Shown here piece after piece: positions 1-11,820 of a stretch of DNA of 64,000 bases (position 1 is the first letter of the stretch; every line of letters begins with the position of its first letter). The notes under the pieces are model-generated. The model saw only the letters and a list, made by a program, of their open reading frames with translations, did not search any database and was not told the origin of the DNA. The position numbers and the translations under genes were made by a program. The stretch spans positions 828,725-892,724 of the forward strand of contig QAOA01003192.1 in assembly GCA_003255065.1 (NCBI GenBank), in the 5' to 3' direction. The stretch is from Cercis canadensis. Taxonomy: Eukaryota; Streptophyta; Magnoliopsida; Fabales; Fabaceae.

Positions 1-324
1 AATTTCAGCTCGATTCAACGGTGAGACTTAGCCCAAAATGTCAAAACTAAAAGTTTATATCTAATCACAGATCTAGATTCATTCACTGTTAAATCGAGCT
101 GAAATTTTGTAGAAATATTCACAAAATATAATTTTTCAATCTAAACGGTGAGATTATGAATTAAAAAATTTTATACCTTGAAATAGACTTAAAAAATTTT
201 GGCTTAAAGACAAAAAGATTAAAATTATATATTTTATAAATATAGAGATATTAAATTGTTTATTTTTAAAATAGAAGGACAAAAAAAATTTAAGTTGTTA
301 AAATAGAAACGAAGCAATTAAGCC
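1..324. repeat. MITE family B, 3' portion (cut by window start)
   Basis: Resembles the right half of the complete 505-bp element at 18855-19359: shared stretches include the region around GAGATTATGAATT, GACTTAAAGACAAAAAGA and the terminus AAGTTGTTAAAATAG...CAATTAAGCC. It also keeps the internal foldback (a segment near base 1 is the reverse complement of one near 95-112). The left terminus lies outside the window, so no target-site duplication can be tested. Confidence 0.65.
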
Positions 325-575
325 AATTCATTAAGCCAATTCAATACTATAATAATACTAAAAAAATTTCCCACCTCTGCAGCCAACATCGTTGTGTGCC
401 GCCATCCACTGTTTTGGGAATGTTTGTGCTATTACATTTAAAACACATAAAAAGTGGAGGGTTTAAAATTATAATTTCCCCCATCTCTATATATGTACTC
501 GCTTGCTATTCTTATGTTCTTCTGTATTTGGAAATAGTTTGGTAAAGATGATTTGGCATTTTATAGACCCAAAAA

Positions 576-750
576 ATTAGATATGGATTCAGTTATGTGA
601 CTTGAGTCATATTACTTAGATCTGAGTCGTACATTCTATTAAAGTTTATATAAACCATTAAAATACATTAATATTTAATAGTTGAGATAAATTTTAATAA
701 AATGTACAACAACAACATGACTCAAGTCACATGATCGGATCTAAATCCTA
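576..750. repeat. small foldback MITE (family D)
   Basis: The two ends are imperfect inverted repeats: TATGTGACTTGAGTCAT near 594 and ATGACTCAAGTCACAT near 717, with outer arms TTAGATATGGATTC and GGATCTAAATCC. The centre is AT-rich. A related foldback unit occurs at about 54130-54312. No coding capacity. Exact ends and TSD are unclear. Confidence 0.55.
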
Positions 751-2389
751 AAAAACCCATTATAAGGTGGGAATTGGGATATCACCCATCATCTCACTTA
801 AAGTGGAGGACCCGCAAGATAAATTGTCTACAAGTTTGGGTCCACGCCACGGTGGTACTAAATTAGAGTTAATAAAAATTGATTGGACTGGAAAATTAGA
901 AAGTGATGGTATGTGTAAGTTCTACGATGCTTCTCTATTTCTCATTTTATGTTGAAGTCAAAAAGTTATTATCAGTAATGAAGATGGTAAATTTCCCCCA
1001 TATATGGACACGCAATGCATTCATTGGCTAGCCAAAGGGATATTAGGGTCAATTCAGCATTATTGTTGCTTATTATAAAATAATATAAAAAAAAGTTAGT
1101 TAGCAATACAAGATAAATTAAAAGAGAAGAAGAGGATGATTTCTTATTGTCTTTATTGTTTTCCTTTGGTTGATTTGTGATTACCCATAATAATTAGTAG
1201 TTCATATATATACCCCAAAAATAAATTAGTTTTTTTTTTATCCTAATAATATATCCATTCTATCTTTCCCCTTACTCTTTAATTTTATAAATTTTAGATT
1301 TGTAGAGTATAGGAAATTTCCTGCTTTGACTTTTTCTTTGCTTTTGTCNCTGTTTCTTTGCTATTGTCCTCTCAATCCTTTGAATTCAAACAAACATTTT
1401 CCCTTTTTTTTTTAAAAGTAAAACCCTTTTGCCCTAAAAAATACAATCACAATCAGACAATCAATTTAGTTCTTAAACAAATTTAAGTATAATTTTAGTA
1501 ATTGAAAGATAACTACATCTATTTATATAGACATATATCTAGTTTCCCTTAATAAGAGTTGATAGAACTTTACACGTGACATATTAAATGTTAATGTAAC
1601 AAGTTTAATAAGTGGGAGTTGACGAATAATTATTTTAATGGACAAAATTATATTCTAAGGGCTAAAGTGATACTAAAATTTTGTCAAAAACTAAATTAAT
1701 TGTACTTATATCTTTCAGGGATCAAAAATAAATTTTCCTCTTTTTATTTTTTTAGGGGAGGGTGGGTGAGACTCATTTTCCTTTCTTTAGGCGAAAATTT
1801 ATGTTTTTTGAATTCACCTATCTAGTGCTGAAAAAACCCTCCTTAAAAGAAAAGCACCAAAAAAAAAAAAAAAGAGAATGAAAATATCATCTAGATCATT
1901 ATGCAATTGAATTTGGTCCTACCTTGTTAAGAACCATCCATTTGCTTAATTATTTAGCTTAAGAAAACTAATCATATTGGAGAGTTGGTCTTGTAAACGC
2001 GTGGGAGTGGGGACGGAGCCGCATACAATGGGGCCATACTATTAGTGTCCAAACTATAGAAATTTTTAAGAAATTTCTAATAATACAAGTCAAAATTTAA
2101 CAAATAAAGCTTTGACCCTTTGAATTTTTTAATTTGTTCTTAAATTTTAATCATTTCTATTTTAGCCACTCTAATATTTAAATTCAGATTCCACCATTCC
2201 TAGGAGGTTGGAAGTTGCTTGTAAACATCTATAATGTTCAACGTTCAAACCTCAACATTCCCCTTCCCTATATTTTAAAAGAAGACTAAAAGGAAAAAAA
2301 AAGTATTGTAATATAAATTTGTAATGATAAATTGATAATGTTACTTCCACACTGTTCATACTATTCTCAAATCTACATTGCTAATAGGC
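751..2389. other. intergenic, no gene recognised
   Basis: AT-rich sequence with homopolymer tracts. A 62-codon ORF at 767-955 has no recognisable domain. A single N at 1349 is flanked on each side by a near-identical 16-base CT-rich word ending TTGTC (see findings). Nothing else supportable. Confidence 0.6.
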
Positions 2390-2587
2390 TTAATTCAGTT
2401 GGTCAGCATCAAAGTAATATGCTTGTAAAGTTTAAGTTTAAATCTCACTGCTAGTAATTTTTTTTTATAGACAATTTGTAAGTACTATTATAAACTCTCG
2501 TTGAAGCTTATGACATACTCTGGCCGTAGAATAGAGAATCCTCTCCTAATTACTCTAATCTTGCTTGTACTAGAAAAAAAAAAAAAT
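2390..2587 (+). repeat. SINE-like element with poly(A) end
   Basis: Resembles the sequences at about 32465-32651 and 57299-57480: a tRNA-like head, a middle AATTTGTAAGTACTA, a stretch ending in a run of pyrimidine and AT words, then A13. The head contains GTTTAAATCTC, similar to a pol III B box (GGTTCRANNCC). Three dispersed copies that all end in poly(A) fit a SINE. The family is not named, and the A-box match is weak. Confidence 0.5.
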
Positions 2588-3369
2588 CTACAATGACATA
2601 AAGTAATACTTTTACAATAATTTAGATGTGACACTTGTGGCTTGTTTGGTTTAGTGGAAAATTCTGCCCAAACCATTTTTTAATATAAGGAAGTTTTTGA
2701 TTCTCACATTGAAAAACTAAACTTAAGCTTTTGAATAAAAACTGCTACCAAATCAAATAAGCATTTCAGTAGACTAAAATTATATAAAAGCCCTTTGAAA
2801 TATTAACAATATGAGAGTTTAGATTAAATGTACATGTTTAGATGTAGAGAATGCTTTTCATATATTATTTAATGTCACACTGGTTTAATTTGAAGGTATT
2901 AATGTCACATTGGTTGATATGGTAGATCTTAGAGAAAAGTTTAGGTGGGTTTAATAAAATTTATAATAAGCTAATTGTATCATTATAGCATTTTTTTCAT
3001 TACATGATGATATAGAGGTTTGAGTTCTTGACCTTTTGCAAATTATCTAAATCTCTTATTATATTAGATCAAATTTGGCAAATTTACTTGTGTAATATCA
3101 AGTAATGTGTAAATAGTAATACTCTAGATAAATTTATCTTAGGACAAAGACCTAGAGTTTTATCTTTTTAAGAAAAATGATGTTTCATACTAGATATAGA
3201 AGGTGTACAAAGTGCGAGTCCTATAAAAATAAAAATTGAAGGACCTTCAACTAAATTTTAGATAAAATATCGTTACATTTAAGTTTTGTCATGTATACAA
3301 GTATAAAAAAGGTAAATAATCACTCGACTACAATTGAAGGTTAGGTATAAGTTTAATTTCTTTTATTAT
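2588..3369. other. intergenic, no gene recognised
   Basis: AT-rich, no ORF with recognisable content. Short phrases resemble diverged transposon tails, but no element boundary could be fixed. Confidence 0.5.
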
Positions 3370-4130
3370 TAGATAGATATAGCTAAAGGTATTAACCTTT
3401 TTAATTTTTTTTTTGAATCAGCTATGTTATGTGTATTTGTGTGATTAGGTAAATTCAATCTACATATTGCTATGTGTTCAAATTAAAAAAAAAAAGTTTA
3501 AATGTATTGCATGTTTTTATAGTTTGGATGAATTTTGAATAATGTCTTTATAGTTTTTTTTTCTTCTCTCTTTTGGGGTCCTTATAGTTTGAATTTTTTT
3601 TTTTAATTTAGTCATTGATGTCACCCCCAGTTATAACTCCGTTAGTTTATTGCTCACATGACAAATGACTTGTTTATGTGATAATAAAAGAAACTCACAT
3701 GACACAAAAATTAGGTTCTATTTGTCACTTCTCACCCTAATTTCCATCATTTTAGGAAAAATTGAGCCACATGGCTTGCATGTGCGTATGATGGTTGGCA
3801 ATTTGTGTGCTACTTTGGCACCACGTAAGCTTCATCTATTGCGACATGGAGAAGTCATTTGTCATATCAACATTAAACTAATAGAGTTATAACCCAGGAT
3901 AATGACAAAGATTCAATTAAAAAAAATTTAATCTATAAGGACCTAAAAAAATTATAGAGACATGATTTAAAATTTGTTCAAACTATAGAAACTTGTGATA
4001 CATTTATATATATATATATATAGCTACATGGCATATGAACATTTTAACAATATTTTTGAACTAGTTATGCCATATGTCCTTGTGTGATTAGGTAAACTCA
4101 AGTCTATATATTGCTATGTGTTCAAATGTA
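3370..4130. repeat. direct repeat of about 110 bp flanking a diverged MITE-A copy
   Basis: 3416-3490 and 4060-4128 share GTGTGATTAGGTAAA and ATTGCTATGTGTTCAAAT in the same order. Between them (about 3497-4001) is a diverged member of MITE family A, recognised by GTTTAAATGTATTGCA, the internal GTTATAACTCCGTTAGTTTA and the inverted counterpart towards the right end. The right terminus is degenerate and runs into (TA)n at about 4007. Confidence 0.55.
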
Positions 4131-4275
4131 AAATAAAAAGCATAATTACATGACATGTGTAAAAAAAAAAAAAAAGAAGTTAATTCTCCTCAAGTTTTAA
4201 AACTTGAAAAAAAATACTCCTTAATTATTTCGTTTATATATTTAATTATTTAGTTTTTATATATATATATATATA

Positions 4276-4344
4276 NNNNNNNNNNNNNNNNNNNNNNNNN
4301 NNNNNNNNNNNNNNNNNNNNNNNNNNNNNNNNNNNNNNNNNNNN
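4276..4344. other. assembly gap (69 N)
   Basis: A run of 69 N directly after a (TA)n microsatellite. The simple repeat is the probable reason the assembly stopped here. The true length of missing DNA cannot be judged. Confidence 0.99.
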
Positions 4345-4690
4345 AAAAAAATATTTGAATATAATAATAACATATATAAACAAAATAATTATATAACACC
4401 AAAAAAATATTTTAATCATTATACACCACTTACTTAAAATTTAATCTTCTTAACATTTTATAATATTTTATTCTAAATTTAGAACCTAACAATAACTCTC
4501 TAAAAAACTAAGGGCCATTTTAAAATTATGATTCTTTATCCTCTAGATTTTTCATTTCATTTTCATCTGCCCAGTATGGAAATATAAATATCCCCTAATT
4601 TTCAGCAAAAGCAAGTCAGCAAGTCAAGCACAGAAGCACTTTAAAAAAGTCTTCGCGTTCCGGCAGTCCAGTCGTCTCTGAGCTTAGAAA
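4345..4690. other. AT-rich region upstream of the receptor-kinase leader
   Basis: No ORF or repeat boundary identified. Composition changes from very AT-rich to mixed at about 4600, where the probable promoter and leader of the downstream gene begin. Confidence 0.45.
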
Positions 4691-5409
4691 AAATGGCCTT
4701 CCTTGTTTGACCCGGTGAACATTTATCTTTTCTGCTCTCTCCCTTCCCATTTCGCACCCAATTCTTCCCACTATCGTTTTACAAAGGTTACTTGACTCAT
4801 CTCTTTCTATCGCTGCAATTGGTCTTCGCAATTTGCCGTTGTTTATTGAATTAAAACCTTTTGTGGACTTCATTTTCTGCAGTTTACTAAGTTCTTTTAG
4901 CTTTCCCTTTCTCTGGGTGGAGCCATGTTTCCACGTTATTTCAAGACCTCTGTAAGCTTCCTCGATCTTCCTGAGTTGAATTCCCTGGGAGCCGAGGTGG
5001 GTATTTGAATCCTTGTACTAAATTCATGTTTTTGTTTTTTATTTTCATCTGGGTTTCTTCAGTTTATACTTGTATGTGTTAATATCTAAGTCAACTCAAA
5101 TGGGTTTCTCAAAGTTTTGATATTTTCTCCTGCACCTGTCCAGTAGTCTCTGGTGTAGTGGGAATTTTGGTTTGTAGAAAAAAAATTACTTCTTTTTATT
5201 GGGTTCAATTTGTATTATGTGAATGCTTTACTTTGTGTGAAGTTCTGAATTGGGCTTCTGCGCTTTCTTTTTTCTTCTGTTTGTGTCTCAGGCTGTGTTC
5301 TTAGGAGGGCTTTAGTATGGATTTTCAATTTTTTTGCTCTGGCTTGCATCAGATACCAATTTGAGTGAGGTATCTTGAATAGTTCGTCTTGGTTGTGTTT
5401 GGGATCTTG
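4691..5409 (+). promoter_or_regulatory. probable 5' leader of the BIR1-like gene, with upstream ORFs
   Basis: Mixed-composition, pyrimidine-rich sequence leads into the receptor-kinase start. Two short upstream ORFs are visible: 4693-4710 (5 codons) and 4925-5008 (27 codons). The second spans a good splice-donor context, GAG|GTGGGT at 4997, so a leader intron ending near the AG at about 5366-5369 is possible. The transcription start cannot be fixed from sequence. An in-frame TAG at 5380-5382 shows that coding cannot extend upstream of 5410. Confidence 0.4.
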
Positions 5410-7748
5410 ATGAAGATGGTTATGAGAAACCAAATTTTCAGTGCTCATATTGTTATCGTTGTCTGGCTGCTGCTAAATTGTAGTATCACCTACGGGACTG
5501 AGACTGATATCTTCTGCTTGAGAAGTATAAAAGATTCACTTGAAGACCCTAATAAATATTTGCACTCTTCCTGGGATTTCAACAACAATACTGAAGGCTT
5601 TATCTGTAGGTTTACTGGGGTTGAATGTTGGCACCCTGATGAGAACAGAGTTTTAAACCTCAAGCTTTCAAATATGGGACTCAAGGGCAAGTTTCCCCGC
5701 GGGATTAAGAATTGCTCTAGCTTAACAGGATTAGATCTTTCTATGAATAAGCTTTCTGGAATCATTCCACAAGATATTAACACACTTCTTCAGTTTGTGA
5801 CAACTCTTGATCTCTCTTCAAATGATTTATCAGGGGAGATCCCTGAGACCCTTTCCAATTGTACCTATCTCAATACTCTTAAACTTGACCAAAATCAGCT
5901 ATCAGGTCCAATTCCTCCAAAATTTGTTCTGCTTGCACGACTTAAGACATTTACTGTTACCAACAATCAATTGACAGGGCCAGTTCCAAACTTTAAAGAG
6001 GGTCTAATTTCAGCAGATAGTTATGCAAATAATCCAGGACTCTGTGGTCGTCCCTTGAAGGCTTGTGAGGTTAAGGCATCCAAGAGTAACACTGCAGTTA
6101 TAGCTGCAGCAGCTGTTGGTGGGGTGACAGTTGCAGCATTAGGTTTGGGTATTGGTATGTTCTTCTATGTGCGCCGTGTTGCTGTCAGGAAGAAGGAAGA
6201 GGATCCAGAAGGAAACAAATGGGCAAGAAGCTTAAAGGGAACTAAAGGAATAAAGGTAAACCATATTGATGCATCACTCATAATATATTGTTAATGTAAA
6301 GCAGCTGTTTATTTTTGTCCTAAGTTTGTTTGTATTTTGAAAAGTAACATGATGGAGGAAAATATTTTCAGTAGAAAAAAGTTTCTTTGAATAGATTTTC
6401 CATTATAAAAAATATTTAAGATTGATATAACTCTCATATAGTTTCTAGTAGTTGATTTCTTTTGAAAAATGACTTGCCCTTCTACAAAGGCAAAGTTGTT
6501 TTTCTCTATTTGAAATGGTTGTTTCCATGAACTTTGAAAATTTCTTTTGTTAACTGCTGCGCCAAATACCAGAAAATACAAGGAAGTTATACATTTTCTG
6601 CACCAAACATCTCCTAGACTGCTAATGTAGAAGAAATTTTCAGACTTGTTAATCTCTATAAAACAAAGGGGCTTAATTTTGTTTATACTTTTGAACTCGT
6701 ATGATGATATTATGCTTAACCATGCTTGATTGAATGTCAGGTCTCTATGTTTGAGAAGTCAGTTTCAAAAATGAAATTGAGTGATCTAATGAAGGCTACT
6801 AACAACTTCAGTAAAGGCAATATTATAGGGTCAGGAAGAACAGGAACTGTGTACAAAGCTGTCCTTGATGATGGCACATCACTCATGGTTAAGAGATTGC
6901 AGGAATCTCAACACTCAGAGAAAGAATTTCTTTCTGAGATGGCTACACTGGGGACTGTCAGACATCGTAATCTGGTTCCCCTTTTAGGTTTTTGCGTGGC
7001 AAAAACGGAGAGGCTTTTGGTCTATAAAGATATGCCAAATGGTACCCTCCATGATCAGTTACATTCTGCTGCTGAAGGGAACACCATGGAGTGGACTTTA
7101 AGGCTCAAAGTTGCAATTGGAGCAGCTAAAGGATTAGCATGGCTTCATCATAGCTGCAATCCCCGTATTATCCACCGAAACATAAGTTCTAAGTGCATCT
7201 TGTTGGATGCAGATTTTGAGCCCAAAATTTCTGATTTCGGCCTTGCTAGGCTGATGAACCCAATTGATACACATTTGAGTACCTTTGTGAATGGCGAGTT
7301 TGGGGATATAGGTTATGTTGCTCCTGAGTATGCAAGAACATTGGTGGCTACACCTAAGGGGGATGTTTACAGTTTTGGGACTGTGCTTCTTGAGTTGGTG
7401 ACAGGTGAGAGGCCTACTGAAGTGGCTAAAGCTCCTGAAACTTTTAAAGGAAATCTGGTAGAATGGGTTACACAGCTTTCAAGCAACTCACAACTCCATG
7501 AGGCAATTGACCAATCGTTAGTTGGGAAGGGTTTCGATAGTGAGCTTTTCCAGTTTCTTAAGGTTGCATGTAATTGTGTTTCACCAACTCCGAAGGAGAG
7601 GCCCACTATGTTTGAAGTGTACCAACTTCTAAGAGCTATTGGGGGTCGATACAATTTCACAACTGAAGATGAGATATTGGTGCCTACGGAAACTGGTGAT
7701 GCTGATAATTTAGAGGAACTTATTGTAGCTCGAGAAGATAATTGTTGA
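5410..7748 (+). CDS. BIR1: LRR receptor-like kinase, BIR1 (At5g48380) type, two exons
   Basis: Plasma-membrane LRR receptor-like kinase of subfamily X. Known family members bind BAK1/SERK co-receptors and restrain immune signalling and cell death. Exons are 5410-6255 and 6741-7748; the phase-0 intron has GT (6256) and AG (6739-6740). The product is 617 aa, matching BIR1 length. I start at ATG 5410: the frame is open from 5383, but the only earlier start-like codon is TTG at 5389 and a TAG precedes it. Order: signal peptide (about 1-29), N-terminal Cys pair region, about four to five LRRs of the LDLSxNxLSG type, transmembrane helix (about 228-252), juxtamembrane basic stretch, kinase domain. 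The Gly-rich loop is near 310, the ATP-binding Lys is at 333 (MVKRL), and DFG is at 447-449. The catalytic loop reads HRN (427-429) instead of HRD, as in BIR-type kinases often labelled probably inactive. No frameshift or stop seen. The symbol is by family resemblance; strict orthology is not tested. Confidence 0.93.
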
Positions 7749-7822
7749 AAAGGTATGTTAGATATATAGTAGTATATGTAATCAATTTTAATATGTAATT
7801 ATCCCTTGCTTTGTGGTCCTAA

Positions 7823-7828
7823 AATAAA
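7823..7828 (+). terminator. candidate polyadenylation signal AATAAA for the BIR1-like gene
   Basis: AATAAA lies 75 bases after the stop codon and is followed by T-rich DNA. Plant poly(A) signals are loose, so this is only a plausible 3' end. Confidence 0.4.
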
Positions 7829-8320
7829 TGTTAGTGTTATATATATTTTTAATGATCCTGATCTCGTTGTGTGCAATCATTATCCAAAACATCTATAATA
7901 TCATCAATCATGACTCCCAGTAGGTGAATTACTTTGTTCTAGTCCTTAGAGATGTGTTTCAATTCCCTTATTCTCCCCCTTATCTGTTAACATGTATGGT
8001 ATACCTCATCTTTTCACATTGGTCTTTCCCTTAGGTTGTTTTTGAAATCAATTATTTTTAGTTCGATGATTAGCTTAAATTGAAGTAATTGTATCTACTT
8101 ACAAAATTAGTTCTTTCTTAAGTTCTTAGCCTGCAAGCATCTTTGAGCATGGACGTGTCTGTACAGCTATACAAATTCAAACAAAGTATTTTTTTTTTCC
8201 CATTAATGATATTTGTCTTTTTGAACATGCTGAAACCTAAATTTATGTTTTGAGTAAATAGTCCAACATCCTCTATTTCTAAAACCTTCAGATATCTGAT
8301 CCCTTAAAAGTGGACTTCAC
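7829..8320. other. intergenic, no gene recognised
   Basis: AT-rich 3' flank of the receptor-kinase gene; nothing recognised. Confidence 0.5.
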
Positions 8321-8677
8321 AATACCATAGTATGTCTATCTTATCTTATGCTAATCTTTTAACTGGAGTTAACACAGCATTTTTTAGAAAATGCTTAAAC
8401 CACTCAAAATGAACAAATTGACCCAAAAATTATATTTTACGGGTTCAAAGTGAACAAGGGGAGTTTCTAGTTGCATTTTCTGTAGCAGAAACTAAGAANA
8501 ATACTATAGTATGTCTATCTTATCTTATGCTAATCTTTTAACTGGAGTTAACACAGCATTTTTTAGAAAATGCTTAAACCACTCAAAATGAACAAATTGA
8601 CCCAAAAATTATATTTTAGGGGTTCAAAGTGAACAAGGGGAGTTTCTAGTTGCATTTGCTGTAGCAGAAACTAAGAA
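8321..8677 (+). repeat. 178-bp direct repeat in tandem, separated by one N
   Basis: 8321-8498 and 8500-8677 are equal in length (178 bases) and differ at only a few positions. They are separated only by the N at 8499. Both begin AATAC(C/T)ATAG and end ACTAAGAA. Likely two overlapping contig ends placed side by side (see findings). No coding content. Confidence 0.85.
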
Positions 8678-11384
8678 CCATGGCTAGTTTGTAATGTATA
8701 TATATTTTTTCACTTTCTTATAAAGCCAATGGCACAAGTACTAACTACAGGGCCTTTGAAATATGTTTCACAAAGCCACTTTGTAATATGATGAGCTCAA
8801 CTTTCAAGAGTGGCATTGATAAGTTTTAAAAATAGAAATTGTTTTAGTGAAACCTCGGTAAAACATAGCAGAGTTTGGAGATATAATTTAGGTTTGAATG
8901 AGGTGAAAGGTAAGTTGAAGGTATCTGACTGACTTGGTTGCTCAATATGTATGAACTGCATAGTAGAAAAGTATAGGTTTAAGATCCTTTGCTGAAGTTT
9001 CCACAATCAACATCCATGTATGGCCATGCATGTGTGTGACAACATGCAATCTTGGGCCCTTAGGAAATAATTAAATTTAATAATTCAGTTTTCATAAAAA
9101 TGAATTGAAAAAAAATCTCAAAAGATGTTTTCACATGTAGATTTGTTTTAGGGACTAAATATGCTACAAAACCTATTAAAACACATACTTTCATTTTGGA
9201 ATAATTGAGTTTAAAATTAATTAGCACCATACATTGCATTCATAGATCAAATATTTCAGGATTCATTTCATGTTATGCCCTTACAAATAATCTATATCTA
9301 TTTAGAACTTGAAGCATTTTGCTTTGATTTGGTGAGTAGATTAGTATTATACAATTCTATTACATTTATGTTAGAATCCACCAGTTTTTCATCGATGTTT
9401 CTCTCAGTTGTTAGTAGAGTCTGGATGGTTAAATTCCATATACTGCATGAGAAAAATGAATTGTTAAATGAGAATTGATGATGCAAAATTCTCTGGGTTT
9501 TACTGCAGATGAACTTTTCAAGTGTTTAGGTCTACAGCTATAAAATTTCTGGTGTTCAATATTAAAGCAACAAAGTTGATTATATAAGTTAGCTTCTATT
9601 AGTAATTAGTGATGGGAAGGTGAGCTTAATTTGGCTACCATTTACCATTACTGTTCCAATGATTGGCAGGTCAGCTTAATTTAGTATATCGTAAATTGCA
9701 TTTTTATTCACTTGATGAAAATCAGTGTTGCTTTCACTGACTTACTGTTGTGTATGGAAAGCTTCTGGGTATTTCTTACCCATAAAATTTATATAATAAA
9801 GATAGCATGTGAAATCACAATATCTAAGCCATTTCATCAAATGTTTGGTAGGGAAATCAAGGGTTTGGTGGGGCTAACTCTCCAAAATCCCTCCATAGAC
9901 CAAATTTTTTTTAATTCTTCCAATTTGGAGGATTCGGGAAGGTGTTTATTCCTCTCCTTTTTCTTACTATCCAAACAAGGGAAAAATGCCCATTGATGCT
10001 CTGATTCCATCCCTTAGCTTCTTTTTTGTGTTTATCCTTTTTCTTTGCCTTGCAACTTTTGAACAAGAAAAATGAGTTTTGGGAGAAGTAATTAAAAAAA
10101 AAAAAAGGCTTAGGAGGAGGTTTGGGAGGTTAGCCCCACGCTCATTTCCCCCTCCATTGTTTAAAGACAACTCTCAAATAAGAGAGGTTACCACTTACCA
10201 CTAGGCCTCTTTTTCCTTCTTGTTTCTCTCCATCCAAACACACTGTCATGTGCTGGTCCAAAGGATATTGATAGAGATATACTAGAAGATTTTGTGTACA
10301 ACACCATTGGAAAAAGCTGAAGAAACTCATTAAAATCGATACAAACAATGAATCTTTGGCTTAATTGACATTGGATGCTCTGTTGACAAATTTGGCTTTG
10401 GTATAATCGGTTTGGTTGCGTTAAAACCAAGGCAGGACTCATGTAGGTTGACTTACCAACGGATTCCCTTGGCCCCTAAATTAAGTTATTGAATTCGGGT
10501 TTCTTTCGCTGAACCAAGTGCTTGCTTGCCAATTTTGAGTTCATTTACTCATTCAGCCCCCTTCCTTCCTACCAAGGAATATGTGATGTACATTGGTTTC
10601 TAATGAAATTTATTAAGGAAATCCAATGGAAAAACTTTATTTGCCTCCAAGAATTTTTTTTTATTTTTTTTATTTTTTATAAATACACTCTTGAACGTGA
10701 AAATTCTTTTTAGTCTTTAAAAGATGTAGGAAAACTCAATATATTTGCAGATAAAGTATTGGTATTTTAGTATTTTACATAAGAGTACTGCATTTTAACT
10801 AGGAAAATTTGTCAAGAATTTTTTAGAATTCAAAAGTGGTTTAGTTGTTGGAAAAATTAAGTGCTCGGGAATTGGGGTCACTTATTTATTCAAATGATAT
10901 TTTATAATCTCACTTTATTTCTTGGGCAACTTAACCTTGTTAAAAATCGTTTTTGCTTTACATAATTTAATTACATGAAACTTAGAAAAAATACAGAATT
11001 ATTAATTAATGTAATGTGTGGAAAATTCATATATGTGTTGATGCATTATATTAGAAATTTAAAATGATATAATAATTCTCTGTTTTGGTTTTAACGATAA
11101 GGGTATCGTTGGCCAATTTTTGTGCATCGAGATTATGTCCCTCCCAAAGCGACTTAAGAAATACTTATATGACGTGAACTTGAAACCTTTATTTAATTCT
11201 TTATTTACGTTAGAATTTTCTAATTACAGTTTTAGTCCTTATGATTTTTAAAATGTGGCAATTTAGTTCTTTTGGTTCTAAAATGACAAATTTAGTCCCT
11301 ATGCTTTTCCAATTGAATAAATTTAGTCCCTCCATTAAGTAGCCATCTGATTGTGGATGGAAACTGCTGACGTGTACAAATGAC
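8678..11384. other. long intergenic stretch, no gene recognised
   Basis: Several 60-90 codon ORFs occur on both strands (for example 9712-9996+ and 10188-10442-). None shows a domain, splice framework or codon pattern that I can recognise. Sequence around 9850-10210 is richer in G and C, with GTTTGG/CCAAAC words of the kind found in hAT MITE ends, but I could not set boundaries. Confidence 0.5.
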
Positions 11385-11820
11385 TAAGTCTCCGTTTGGA
11401 TAGCACTACTTATAGTTTATTGGAGCTTCTCTACTATTATTCGTGTTTATATGCAAATAAAATTGTATTTGGATAAAATTATGTAAACAATTTTATTATC
11501 ATTCAAAAAGCTACTTTCAATTTATTTTATGAAGTAATTCTTTAGAGTTTCTAGAAAAAAAGTTATTACATAAGATTATAACAGCTTAACTGGTAGTTGT
11601 GTTAAAAGATTTTGGGACAAAAATATTCTAAATGATAGTGAAAAATATGCTAAAGCCCGATGACCAATATTCTCCACTTTTTTGATTTTAAAATAATTTC
11701 TCTAATTGTATATCCAAACACAAAATAACTTAATTTAAAAAAAATTTATTGTATAAGAGCTTCTCACTTAATGACTTTTTATGAAAAACTTGAATAAGCC
11801 GTTTACCTAAATAGAGCCAA
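11385..11820. repeat. candidate hAT-type MITE
   Basis: The ends are imperfect inverted repeats (left GTCTCCGTTTGGATA, right TACCTAAATAGAGCC), and AAATGAC occurs just outside both ends as a possible target-site duplication. The interior is AT-rich and non-coding. The surrounding sequence repeats a TTTAGTC(C/T)(C/T)TATG phrase, so the element may sit inside an older repeat. Confidence 0.4.

Noticed and set aside
5389..5409. Seven-residue N-terminal extension of the receptor kinase starting at 5389
   Set aside because: The first codon is TTG, not ATG. The first ATG after the in-frame TAG at 5380 is at 5410.
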